DNA of 64,000 nucleotides from Aedes albopictus (lineage: Eukaryota; Arthropoda; Insecta; Diptera; Culicidae): the NCBI RefSeq assembly GCF_035046485.1, contig NC_085137.1:257126013-257190012 (forward strand), written 5' to 3'. The position numbers and the translations under genes were made by a program. A model generated the notes under the pieces. The model was not told the DNA's origin, did no database searches, and was given only the letters and a program-made list of their open reading frames with translations. Positions 37,459 through 48,486 of this stretch are shown in pieces (the first letter of the stretch is position 1; each line of letters begins with the position of its first letter).

Positions 37459-38188
37459 TGTAGAGGTTTCGAAAGTCGCGGCACTGGATTTCTTTTTATT
37501 CTTCCTTTTTTCACAAACTAACTCTACGATTATTACTACTTATTGTTTATTTTTCTAAATAATGGGACTTACTTTCTAACACTTTCTCGCAACCACACGG
37601 CACACTAACGTCGACGACACCGACGACAAACGGACACCCGGACTTCTCCAACGAACCCACAACAACCGTCACCGCGAACAGACGAACCGGGCAGCCGACG
37701 ATCCACACAACAATACAACCCCGCCCCGGCGTCAATCGCGGGTCTTTTAACTTGCCGTCGCAAGAACTCATTCTCCCGATCTGAAAAGAAATAAGAGAAA
37801 AGAGAAAAACCAAAACGGGCGTCGTCCACTCTGGCTTCATTAGTTCGGCCGCGTGACTGAGACCTTGTTGGGGTTCAGTCAGCGCTGCCGGGCGACAAAC
37901 AAAAATTAAAAGAAAAACATTTCTCCGGCATTGGAGCGAGAACGTTATATCACCAGGTCAACCAGCAACAAGCAGTAAGCATTCTCTCTGCTTGCATCGC
38001 TTGTTTCTTGGTTAACCGGCGTTGGTCTATAAACATGACCGTGAAATCCACATGTGATGTAATCCACTAATTGCGTGGAGCACCATGAGGAAATAAAGGG
38101 TCTTTCTTAGATCAATGGTGATCATTGATCTTTAGATTTAATCGATACAGGGAGGGAAATGCTTCCTTCGGTCGGCAGGACCGCTACA
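37459..38188 (-). repeat. 3' LTR of gypsy element
   Basis: 730 bp, TGTAG...CTACA ends. It matches the other LTR throughout by eye except for a segment near 38098-38136 that is 35 nt longer than its counterpart and contains an imperfect palindrome (ATCAATG...CATTGAT). A 97-codon open frame on the minus strand (37840-37547) is present identically in both LTRs and is probably incidental. Confidence 0.95.
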
Positions 38189-38200
38189 TCCGCCCCCCCT
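38189..38200 (-). promoter_or_regulatory. polypurine tract
   Basis: On the minus strand a run AGGGGGGGCGGA abuts the 3' LTR at 38188, the expected place for plus-strand priming. Confidence 0.8.
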
Positions 38201-38529
38201 TAAATTAAGTTTTTATTTGTGAAGCAAAGAAAAACTTGCAGTAGGCATTCGGCTAGCGTATACATTTGCGGGTTAAAGATTATCTTGCAAAAACGAACTA
38301 ATCTAATCCTTATTTCTTTCCCTACTCTAAGATGATTCACCTTCCTCCAGACGCTCGAGTCTATCAAAATGCCGCTTCGTGTTTGTGTTGCAGTAGAAAT
38401 TCATCGACCGAAACTAGATTTCAAGCACCAAAAACGGGTTATTTGTAGGGTTGTCCATTGAACGAAATCTCTCAACCAACCGCCATATTCTTTAAACTCG
38501 GAGTACCTCCCAAATAGTAACCAACATCC

Positions 38530-38995
38530 TTCCATTGCACGTACGTAACCAACAACCTTCTATCTGCACAAAGTCGTTTCATGTGTTGAGTAGTTTTAGC
38601 TACCTATCACCATTCCCATTCCATCGAACCACTCTCAGAGATTCGTCGAGTGTCTCTTCCATGTCACCGTTCAACTCCGTGAAGTTTGTCGGATTCAGCT
38701 GGCACATGACATATAGTACTCTTGCGAAGCATTTCAGATGCCTAATGACTCCTCCCTTGGCACAGCTCGGAATATTCTTCCCATTCCAAATGCATAACTT
38801 ACTCCCGAAATCAAAGACTAGGATTTTCGGTCTAACATGGCAATTTAAGCAGCAACATCCCAGCATTTCTCCATCGGCGCTAAACCATCACCTTCAAACG
38901 TGTAAACCTTGTTTGTCTTAATCGGGCAACTCCCAACGGCTCGTCCTTGTCGGCATGACTAGCATCGCAGACTACCGCTCCATGATCCTTCTGAC
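38530..38995 (-). pseudogene. supervillin/villin-like (gelsolin-fold) fragment inside the retroelement
   Basis: On the minus strand, three frames in turn read like one protein: SHADKDEPLGVARLRQT (about 38960-38910), then KVYTFEGDG (about 38895-38870), then an 88-codon stretch (38866-38600) with KILVFDFGSKLCIWNGKN, followed by CQLNPTNFTELNGD. The pattern FDFGS-x-LY-x-WNGK is characteristic of gelsolin-like repeats, and the flanking phrases fit the supervillin branch as I recall it. Frame changes and stops show it is broken. It lies between env and the 3' LTR, in the same orientation as the element, so a fragment of a host actin-binding gene seems to have been captured. No splice signals were recognised within it. 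Identity is by recollection of family motifs. Confidence 0.5.
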
Positions 38996-39124
38996 CCTAT
39001 TCTGTCCCTACGAAAAATTCAAATTCCGTCTCCTATATCAATTAAGTTAATCAGTCAAATAAATAGTAAAAGAAATACTCCCTTATTTTTAAAGATTAAA
39101 AGTACGAATTAAATACGAACTATA

Positions 39125-39310
39125 TTTTGTTAACTTTTTTTTTTAAATGGCATTTAATTTTTTTTTTTGAAATACTTTTTTTTCGAATGTTTTTTTTTTG
39201 TTTTTTTTTTTCGAAAATATCTTACTTTTTTTTTCGAATATTGTTTTTTTTAATATATATTTTCGAATATTGTTTTTTTTTTTCGAAAAATGTTTTTTTT
39301 TGCCTTTTTT
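39125..39310. repeat. low-complexity T-rich tract with TTCGAA phrases
   Basis: Runs of T broken by repeated TTCGAA(T) units on the plus strand, inside the 3' untranslated part of the gypsy element. The open frame across it is compositional only. Confidence 0.7.
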
Positions 39311-39897
39311 CTTAATACATGTGTAATATTAATAATAATGTAATAAACTTAATACATGTGTAATGTAATATTAATCAAATATTTCATCATGAATTGGCCT
39401 ACTTCATTAGCCTTATGCCTTCGGCAAATTATGTGACAAACTTGAAAGTAAGGAAAAAAAAAAACCATTTGATCACAATTGAAACATCTTCAGAAGATCA
39501 TTTCTGTCAACCAAAAACAATTTGCATTTTATATTCCATCAAATCTGGATTTCACTATATGAATAAAAAAAATTTTTTTTTTTGAGACACTGCCGGAGAA
39601 AAAACAAAAAACAACAAACTTACATACTACATCATAATGTTGCAGGGATGCAAGGCAATAATCTATTTATCTTTCTTGCATATCCGCAAAAGCTTAAAAA
39701 TAAAATGAACTCACCGAGTCTCTAGGTACCTTACTTTTTCGTCCTTCTCCGTTTGTTGTGGCTAGTCCTTGGCTGCCGGCATTGCTCCACCCCTTTCCCT
39801 TTTGAGGTTGTAGGTTGGGCCTGTAAGTATACTCCATTTCTCTTGATTAACTTGTGTATAAAACCAAATTGTAAATATCATTCCATATTACTTTTAC

Positions 39898-40702
39898 AGA
39901 GGATATGGGTTCCTCTTATCTCTCTTAATATTTCATTATTTCGTAGAGGTTTTGGATTTCCTCTTTCATCAAAATTTGTAGACATTTGCTTTGTCTCCTT
40001 TCTGTGTTTTAAATTTTCTCATAATTTCATTTAAATTTTCAGAGGGCTTTTGTAAATCCTCTCTTAATTCTCTTAAGTTTTCATATTCGTTTTTAAAAAA
40101 CGCTTAATTTTGCTCTCGTTTTAGTTTCTGTACTATTAAATCATTGGAGGGTACGTATTCCTCTCCTAAATTCTCTCCTTTCGTTCATATTTTCCGTTTA
40201 TTATGTTACTGAAGGGTGTGTATTCCTCTTCTTTATTATTTTTCTTCAATTATTTCCTTGTATTTTCTGTATTTCTGGAGGGTATGTTTTCCTCTCCTTA
40301 ATCATTTATTTCTCTTTGTTCTTTGATATCTATGGCCCTTACAGAATAGTAGTTACTCTGGTTTTCCAGCCCTTCGGTACATTCAAAACTGAGTTTGACG
40401 GACGCATTCATTGTTATAAATTAGCTGTAGGCTCATAGTTTACCAGTTACCTTAATTTTCATTTAATTTTTTTATAGAGGGTATGAAATTCATCTCTATT
40501 TTGCTTTAATTTTTCATTTTATTGTTATCGAGGGTATGAATTTCCTCCTTTTTCTGAAAAATGTTCACTTATTTTTATAGAGGTTATGAAATTCCTCTCA
40601 TTTCAATTAAATTTCATTTTATAATTATAGAGGGTATGAAATTCCTCTCCATTTCACTTTTAATTTTCATTTTGTATTTATTGAGGGTATTCTATTCCAC
40701 TC
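39898..40702 (-). repeat. array of about 11 imperfect repeats, insulator-like
   Basis: Repeats of 20-odd bp, mostly spaced about 50-70 bp apart in AT-rich DNA, with a wider gap between the sixth and seventh. Plus-strand core is GAGGGTATGAAATTCCTC, flanked by T/A runs. Units start near 39898, 39945, 40041, 40146, 40211, 40277, 40476, 40530, 40578, 40628 and 40682. On the element's sense strand the core reads GAATTTCATACCCTC. The GAGG...CCTC ends are self-complementary. Later units (7-10) are closest to consensus, earlier ones more divergent. Confidence 0.75.
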
Positions 40703-40730
40703 ATTTTTAATTAATGTTCACTTATTTAAT

Positions 40731-42780
40731 TTACCACTTTATCCTGAGCGGTGACAGATGAATATGATTTTCGCTTATATTTGCACTGGTATTATCCATA
40801 TCAATCGCTCTTTCTGTAATAGGTAATGTGTTTGGTATCATGTAGTCACTCTCTATTTCTTCTATTATCGGTAGGCTTCGGCTACCTTCTCTCCGTAACA
40901 TAATTGTTCCATGAGACTTCATCTCTGGATTCGACAAAATATCCGTCATTTTCCCTATTAGCTCATCGTGACGGACCGTTTCCCGTGGGGTGATAACCCC
41001 TAAGTGAACTATATCTTTACTCCTTAATGTGGGCTTTTGGGGAGGGGGACAACTTGGTCTCTGTTTGATTGGATCAGTAGAGTTATATCCGCTCTGATTC
41101 GAACATGATATTCGTCCTCTAAAGCAGCAGATAAAAAGAACAATTAAAAATACTAACATTATCAATGCGCCTGTTCCTACGGTTGTAACTGTCCACCCCG
41201 AAGAAAGGGGTGAGTAAATTAAGTTTTCCAGAAAAGGTTTCTCAATTTTGAGAACATCTACATCGACTCCTAGGTCAAAAAGTTTCTTACGATCGTAGAA
41301 TGAAATTTTTGAAATGTTTTCACTTAACGCTGGGATTAATTTCGTGCTATGTTCATCCCACGTAAAATTCATAATCGCATAGTTTGATTTCCTTCTTATA
41401 GATACGTTTTCTGATATCTTCGTATCTACATACTCAATTTTAATATGCCTTGTTTTAATTACCATACCAGAGGTTAACCTCATTTGGCCTGTTCCCCTGA
41501 TGGTTAGACTGGTGTGGTTGTCCCCATGAAATATATCTACCTTTAACTCGTTTGGAGTAGCATATTCCCAAACATTCGATTGTCCTGTTTCGAACCAGGC
41601 GTCGTGGTTTATTTTCAATAATTTTATTCGGCAGTTTTCCGTTGAATTCCTATACATTAAATTCAAAACGCATTCGTTTTCTGACGACAAATTTATTTCT
41701 TTCGCCTTCTTGTTGCAGATTCTGTAAGACAAAAATTTCTCACACTCCTGGAACTCGGCATATGATAAGACAAATCCCCACGAGCTCGTTTTTTCTTCAA
41801 TAATTATTTTCTTTTCTAGATTTATGGACATTACGATTGTTCCGTTGATTTGCGGAATAAAATCTCCTTTCAACGCCTGGAACTTCCTTTTTGTCACCAG
41901 AGGTAACCTAAGGTCCATTACTAGCATCTGATTGTTTTCCGTTACAAACGAAACATCCGCTAGCCTTAGAATTTCCGGTACTAGACCGTTATTCGGCTTC
42001 TTCGGGAATTCAAGGTTTTGTGCAACGTTTCGTTCAGCTTCCTCTAAGGTTCGTAGCAATACTGCTGGTTCGAATAGCTGAACGTACCATGCCATACTGT
42101 TGTCCTTGCGCAAGAGGATTTGCAAAATTATATTTTGCTGTTTATTTAAATTGTTTAATAGGGATTGAATTCTAAATCCCATTTCAATGAGTTCTGTCTC
42201 TAATTCTACTGTACTTTTCACCGTACTCGTAAAATTTAGATCGTCTCGTACCAATTTTTGCATTTCGTCGAAGTTCTTTAATATCCCTTTTAATTTCCCA
42301 TCTAGATGCACCATTGACCCATCCACGAATTTATACATCGCGTCTATTGTTGCGGTTTGGTGATCAAGGTTCAATTTAATGGATTCTTCGTTTTTCCGAA
42401 GCTTATCCAAGTTCGTGTCTATTCTCACTCTATCGTCTGAGTCCATCCCTCCGATAGCTGTGATGAATCCCCGGCTTTTTCTTGATGGGAAAAACCCTTT
42501 CACGAACTCATTTATCCCCCTACTATTATTTAATGCGACTTTTAAGTCATCTGCTAAGAGCGTACAATGCGAAGTTATTACTAAACGTTTCAATAACCCG
42601 CACGCCATTCCATAATTAGACAACGTATTCTCTATCGCCAACCTACCCCTTTCTAATTCTAGTACTGGGAATCTTACCTTCATAGAGTAGGTTCCCATTC
42701 TCAACAATGGCTCTTCCCGGGTTTCTAAAATGAATTCCCCTCGCACTAGCCATATTAGTTGCAAGATCAGGAAGATGTTC
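40731..42780 (-). CDS. env: envelope-like (baculovirus F-type) protein of gypsy element
   Basis: The open frame of 677 codons from 42764 has no ATG at its start. An acceptor site (cgtcttctag) ends at 42781, so the frame from 42780 is probably reached by splicing, as in other errantiviruses; the acceptor exon opens with one G before AAC ATC. The N terminus is hydrophobic (IFLILQLIWL), a likely signal peptide. A furin-like RKSR site occurs at residues 95-98 followed by GFITAIGG, the expected position of a fusion peptide in the F-protein-like family. A single membrane span lies at about 526-548 with a tail of about 129 residues. Similarity to insect errantivirus and baculovirus F proteins is recalled from motif layout, not searched. 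Whether it is functional cannot be told from sequence alone. Confidence 0.8.
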
Positions 42781-42913
42781 CTAGAAGACGAAACGAAACA
42801 AATGAAAAAAAAAATCCTGTATTACTATTCTCATTTCGTAAGCTTGGTTATATCACAACTACAATTAAATAATTTGTCACATTTGCAAGTCATGAGATCT
42901 TGAGTTCATGTGA

Positions 42914-45711
42914 TCATTCATTATATTTACATAACCTGTTGTTATGAACTCTTTCCAATCGTTTTCCGTTTTTGATAACTGTAGTTTGGTCGCTCGGAAA
43001 ACTAATTATTTCGTATGGTCCTCTCCATAAAGCCTGTAATTTTTGTCCCGTACCCGTAGGATTGGCTTTTACAAGGACCCTGTCACCCCACATTGGCTGC
43101 CATTCCTTTGATTTCTTGTCATAAATCTCCTTTCGTTTCTTTTTCGATATTAGCAGATTTTCTCGTGCTTTATCGTGAAGGCGTTTTAAGGTGGATTTGA
43201 GCTCATCGGCGTAATCGGAATAGGTCAATTCCATATCTCTCATCTTGTAGATTGAGTTCGGAATTCTTGCGGCTCTGCCATATAACAATTCGAATGGTGT
43301 AAAACCAGTTGACGAATTGATCGTGGTGTTATACTGGAATGTGAAGTGTGGAAGGAGTTGATCCCATGTTTGAGGATCTCCACCAATAAATTGCCGTAAA
43401 TAGATTTTCAATTCCCTATTGGACCTTTCAACGAGATTTGCCTGTGGGTGGTATTCTGTGGTTGTAATTTTCTTTATTTTCAAAATTTTGCAAACGTTTT
43501 TCATTAGTTTGCTAACGAAATTTGCACCGTTATCGGTTACGAGTTCCATAGGGGCACCAAATTTACATATGAAGTTATCTACAAATGTTTTGGCTACGGT
43601 GTGGCTTTCTTGATTTGCCATGGCAGCGACTGTTAGATATCTCGTAAGGTCATCTTGTATAACTAAACCGTATTTATTGGCATTGTTTGAATCCGGTAAG
43701 TTAACAATATCCATATAAACTTTTTCAAAAGGTTCTATGGATGTGGTCGTGATCTTCATTGGGATTTTGTGGGCTTTCCTGATTTTATTCTTTTGACACG
43801 AGTCACATTGTTTTGTGTAATTCTCTATGTCTCGCCTCATATTTTCCCATGTAAATAGGGTTTTAATCCTGTTCCTCATTCGTCTGGCTCCTACATGACC
43901 GCCTAGGGGTGCATCATGGAATTCGCGAAGGATGGTTTCGACTTGATTTTTTTCTACTGGAATGCGTTCTGATTCAGCATTGTACAAAGACATGTGTTTA
44001 TTAAATTTGCCTGCCATAAATTGAAGCATTCCTAATATCTCGAATTGCTTAATTTTTCGAAAAGAAATGACATGGAGATTTTTTGCTTCAGTCATGAAGG
44101 CTAAGTTTCTCCTTAATGTCTCATGGAGCTTGTAAAAGAAGTTCTTACTATTTATAAGCGAATTATTTTTACCATCCAGAATGAACCCGATGATAGTCAT
44201 ATCTGGTATAGATATATATCCTTTGTCAACATGGTCCTTTATCCCATGTGGTAGTTCACATAACTGTGACATTTCCTTGTGAGCCGTCCTGCTATTCAAG
44301 ATAACCAGTCTGACATCTGCCGCGTCGTTGGTCAGGGTATTCGAAATTTCGAGCTTCTCAATGTCTATCATATCTTCATTGACTTGCTCTAAATATTCTT
44401 CGTATACGTTTTCTGGTTCATTTTCTCTATCAGTCTTTTCGTCACAGGGAAAAGGATCGATATCGAACAATTCATTACCTTGATTTTTTTCCGCTTCGTC
44501 TGGGGTAATACCACTGTCCAACACTTCATTTTGTTCGTTCTTTTTGCGTTGAAGTCTAGTTACTACCGCGATGGTCGCTTTACTTATTTCATTATCATGA
44601 TTGTGGCTTTCAGTTCCTGGTAGTCGTGATAAAAAGTCTGCTACAACGTTTTCTTTTCCCTGTTTGTAGCGTATGTCACACTCGAGGCCCTGCATCTTCA
44701 ACCTTAATCTAGTTAGTGTAGGAGATGATTCTTTAAGGCGCCAAATCGAAACTAGAGGTCGATGATCGGTATAAACGATGAACCGTTGGTTATATATGTA
44801 ATGTCTAAAGTGCTCGCAAGCCCATACGATAGCTAGAAGCTCCTTTTCAATGGTGTGGTACCTAACCTCTGCACCTACTAACGCTCTACTAGCGAATGCT
44901 ATCGGTCTGTCTGTCGTTTTCTCATTCGATAATACTGCTCCTATTGCATAATTGCTGGCGTCCGTTGTAATTACAAATGTATCATCGTAGTCTGGTCTGA
45001 CCAGTAATGGTTCTGATGACAGATATTCCCGTAGTTGATTGAAAGCTTTTTCGCATTCGTTGGTCCATACGAATTTAACATCTTTCTTTAGTAAATCGTT
45101 TAATGGTTTCCTTAGTCTCGCAATATTAGGTATAAATTTTCCATAAAAATTTACTGATCCCAAAAATGAGCGCACCTGTTTCACAGTTGCGGGACGCTTC
45201 ATGTTTTTAATTGCTTCAGCATTGTTACCCATCGGTCGAATTCCATCCTGGTCAACTATGTGCCCCAAGTACTGAATTTCTTCCTTAAGGATATGACATT
45301 TTTCTGGTTCTAACTTCAGATTATGTTTTCGAAGTGCTTCCAAAACACGGTATAGATTGGAATTATGTTCCTCGATCGTTTCCCCAAAAATAATTATGTC
45401 GTCAAGGTAGACTATTGCTTTTATTTCTCCAAGTCCGTATAAAACTGTGTTCATTAGTTTTTGGAATGTGGATGGGCTATTTTTCAGTCCCATCGGCATT
45501 CTCGTGAACTCGAAGTGACCCTTAGGAGTAGAAAAAGCTGTTTTGGCCGCATCCTTTGGGTGTATAGAGACTTGGTAAAATCCCGATTTTAAATCTAATG
45601 TTGAAAAGTATTTGTTATTTCCGATAGTATCCAACAATTCGTCGATTATTGGAATCGGGTATACAAATTGTTTTGTCACTGTGTTCAGAGACCTGAAGTC
45701 AACGACTAGGG
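42914..45711 (-). pseudogene. pol: gypsy pol: RT (N-truncated), RNase H, integrase
   Basis: The open frame runs to a stop at 42914; the first Met-initiated stretch is 921 residues from 45679, but similarity begins slightly upstream with VVDFRSLN (to about 45711), the first conserved RT block. Residues counted from 45679: LDLKSGF at 28-34, the catalytic YLDD at 91-94, an RNase H block TTDASNYAIGAVLS after about 230, an integrase HHCC zinc module (H-H...CDSC) near 590-635, the D-D-E catalytic set (YMDIV, VTDNG, then E in HPQANLVERSN) and a C-terminal GPYEI module. Together these enzymes copy the RNA and insert the DNA. The start is lost: no protease, gag or RT fingers lie upstream, and sequence unrelated to pol begins at about 45712. 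No frameshifts are visible inside. Confidence 0.92.
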
Positions 45712-46512
45712 TAAGGGAGGTATTTTGGACCCCTTTAGGAAGTAAATGAACAACTCAGCGAAAAAAGAAAGTTCCCACTTCAAAATATGGATAATTTCAG
45801 TAGGCATTACGTAGAGCAACATGTTTTCTGTCGAAAAAGGCCAAACAGAACTCAAAACTGTTGTAGTAACTACAAGAAATATCAAAACTCCTGAAGGATC
45901 TCGGGCTTCTATTTTGGACCACCTGATTTTATTTTGGACCGCCAAGTACACATATTTTGGCCCACCAAATTAATCTTCAATTCATTGATGAAATGAAAGC
46001 CACCTCAGCAAAAATTTAAACATAGTTAAAACTACGTGAAGTTTACATCTTTTCTATTAATTTTTTGAGGCAGGGAACGTTTAAAAATTACGTAACGGTA
46101 AAGAAAGATGAAATTTTGCTGCAAATGCCAGTTTTTACGCATTGTAGTATGATGTTTCATAAAAAATATTACGTAAAACGTGTATTTATTACCTATTGCA
46201 TGACGTCAGTCACCATGCATAAATTACGTAACGCCTCATAGAAGTGTGAAAGTCTAGTGATTTTGCTAAATATAAAGGTGTTCCACACATATTGTAATGA
46301 GTGGAAAGACCATCAAAAATAAAGAAATTTGAATGATACGTAAATTGTCAAACATACATTAGATAACACATTGTCTCAGTCACCAACTGATTGCCGAGAA
46401 GGACAACTTTTCTAAACTGGATGACTGAACACCTGAAAATTTCAACTTGTTGAAAAGTTGTTATGACACAAATCAAATCGAAATTTTTAACTTGGCGAAA
46501 AGTTGTTAGAAC
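45712..46512 (-). other. non-gag filler between primer site and truncated pol
   Basis: About 800 bp where gag and protease would be expected. It contains repeated ttttgga(c)c(c) phrases near 45730-45960 and two copies of a GAAAAGTTGTTA phrase near 46450-46510 that may be true leader. No gag-like protein or zinc-knuckle is visible on either strand. Confidence 0.55.
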
Positions 46513-46532
46513 AAATCCCACCGCTGTCACCA
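46513..46532 (-). promoter_or_regulatory. primer-binding site, tRNA-Leu type
   Basis: Three bases inside the 5' LTR. The plus strand reads as a tRNA 3' end: AATCCCACCGCTGTCACCA. This closely resembles the T-stem and acceptor end of tRNA-Leu (CCCACCGCTGCCACCA) ending in CCA, with about one mismatch over the acceptor part. Confidence 0.7.
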
Positions 46533-46535
46533 GAA

Positions 46536-47230
46536 TGTAGAGGTTTCGAAAGTCGCGGCACTGGATTTCTTTTTATTCTTCCTTTTTTCACAAACTAACT
46601 CTACGATTATTACTACTTATTGTTTATTTTTCTAAATAATGGGACTTACTTTCTAACACTTTCTCGCAACCACACGGCACACTAACGTCGACGACACCGA
46701 CGACAAACGGACACCCGGACTTCTCCAACGAACCCACAACAACCGTCACCGCGAACAGACGAACCGGGCAGCCGACGATCCACACAACAATACAACCCCG
46801 CCCCGGCGTCAATCGCGGGTCTTTTAACTTGCCGTCGCAAGAACTCATTCTCCCGATCTGAAAAGAAATAAGAGAAAAGAGAAAAACCAAAACGGGCGTC
46901 GTCCACTCTGGCTTCATTAGTTCGGCCGCGTGACTGAGACCTTGTTGGGGTTCAGTCAGCGCTGCCGGGCGACAAACAAAAATTAAAAGAAAAACATTTC
47001 TCCGGCATTGGAGCGAGAACGTTATATCACCAGGTCAACCAGCAACAAGCAGTAAGCATTCTCTCTGCTTGCATCGCTTGTTTCTTGGTTAACCGGCGTT
47101 GGTCTATAAACATGACCGTGAAATCCACATGTGATGTAATCCACTAATTGCGTGGAGCACCATGAGGAAATAAATCGATTTAATCGATACAGGGAGGGAA
47201 ATGCTTCCTTCGGTCGGCAGGACCGCTACA
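46536..47230 (-). repeat. 5' LTR of gypsy element
   Basis: 695 bp, same TGTAG...CTACA ends as the 3' LTR. It lacks 35 nt around the palindrome seen at 38098-38136. Immediately outside is CATG (47231-47234), one half of the target duplication. Confidence 0.95.
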
Positions 47231-47820
47231 CATGGGTAGGTGGCAACGAAGACGCAACACGTGATAGTTATCAGCTGGGATTCAATTTTCACTTTAACAT
47301 CTTTGCGTTTAATGTTTGCAGTGATGGTTTTGATCTATGAAGAAAGAACAACATTTGACAATGGACAAGCACGCAAGGTTTCACTGCAATAGTACAATAG
47401 GGAAGGCTTAACTTGTAAAATCTTTCCGGAAAATTATTATATGGTATGTGGGGGCAAGATGGGTCAGTGCCGTTTTCAACCGTACAACATATTTTAGGAA
47501 TCTTTCAATAATTTTCCCAGATCAACGCCCGCCGTGGATCCACAGAAAAGTGATATATTTATTTGAAAATTTTTTACGTTCCTTACACAGAAAAAAATAA
47601 AACGTTTTTTCGTGATACTCCTTATGCTATACATTCCATATAACTACGTGTAATGTGTAGGCGGGGCAAGATGGGTCACCCTTAGTTTTCGGCATGTTTG
47701 CCTAGTTTTACTGGAGACCTGAAATCAGTATTCTTGATCAGATTACGAATCCCCATTCACGAGCTGAAACATTTTTTTTCAAATTCAAATCGACCTTCGT
47801 TACTTGATCATTAATGTGTA

Positions 47821-48484
47821 GGGGAACAAAGCCCAAAATGCCAAGATGGGGTAAAATGACCCAACTCTCAAAATCATTTCTGAATGTGATTTGATCATTC
47901 AATCGGTGAATGGTGTCAAGATATGTTTTCATAAAACATTCTTCTAGAAGCTAAGCCGCTAAACCCATGGAAAATCTTTTGATACCATATTGAAAATTGG
48001 CAACTTCCGGTTTTCCGTGCTTGTAATTAAGGCTTTCTATTGATTTTATTACCAGCCGTGTGCTTCCAAGGAGATTGAGACACACATGGAAGTGCATGAT
48101 GTCTACGCTGTCCATGTTACGGGTCATTCAAATATGACGACCATCGTTTAGCGTGGAGGGAAGTGACACTCCATTGAGTATACGACAAAATGGGACAGTG
48201 GGGGAAAGGGAGTCGGAAATGCCCGAAAAATGATGGACGTAATTTTTGAATGTTTTCATGAAGGGGCATCTTACTCAATTGCAGATGGCCTTTTTGCACC
48301 ACTTCCATTTTACGAGCCAACTTTTAAAATCGATGAAAATGTATTAGATTCGTGAATATTTCTGCTGAAGTATCAAGCCAATATTGTCTAGTTATTGTTA
48401 CCTCTTTGAATGCCAAACAAATGAGGCTCTTTATCATTGAAAACGATGATAGTTTGAAAAATGGCATCTAATCCCACTTTCCCC
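47821..48484. mobile_element. TA-flanked element Z, copy 2
   Basis: 664 bp, inverted relative to copy 1, TA at 47819-47820 and 48485-48486. Shares phrases such as AAAATGCCAAGATGGGGTAA. Related GGGGCAAGATGGGTCA phrases also lie at 7673, 47451 and 47663. Confidence 0.8.
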
Positions 48485-48486
48485 TA

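Larger units (their letters stand above)
37459..47230 (-). mobile_element. Ty3/gypsy env-bearing (errantivirus-like) LTR retrotransposon, gag-deleted
   Basis: The element is 9,772 bp, oriented on the minus strand. Its LTRs begin TGTAG and end CTACA (37459-38188 and 46536-47230), and it is flanked by the 4-bp target duplication CATG at 37455-37458 and 47231-47234. Read 5' to 3' on the minus strand it has: LTR, primer-binding site, about 800 bp of non-gag sequence, pol starting inside reverse transcriptase, env, a 2.5-kb 3' untranslated region with a repeat array and a host-like gene fragment, a polypurine tract, and LTR. By eye the two LTRs differ only by a 35-nt length difference, so the insertion is recent. 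Gag, protease and the start of RT are missing, so this copy could move only with proteins supplied by another copy. Confidence 0.93.

Noticed and set aside
37547..37840. 97-codon open frame in the 3' LTR, identical in the 5' LTR (46624-46917)
   Set aside because: Identical only because the LTRs are recent duplicates; no domain or zinc knuckle is seen, and a second overlapping frame is equally open.
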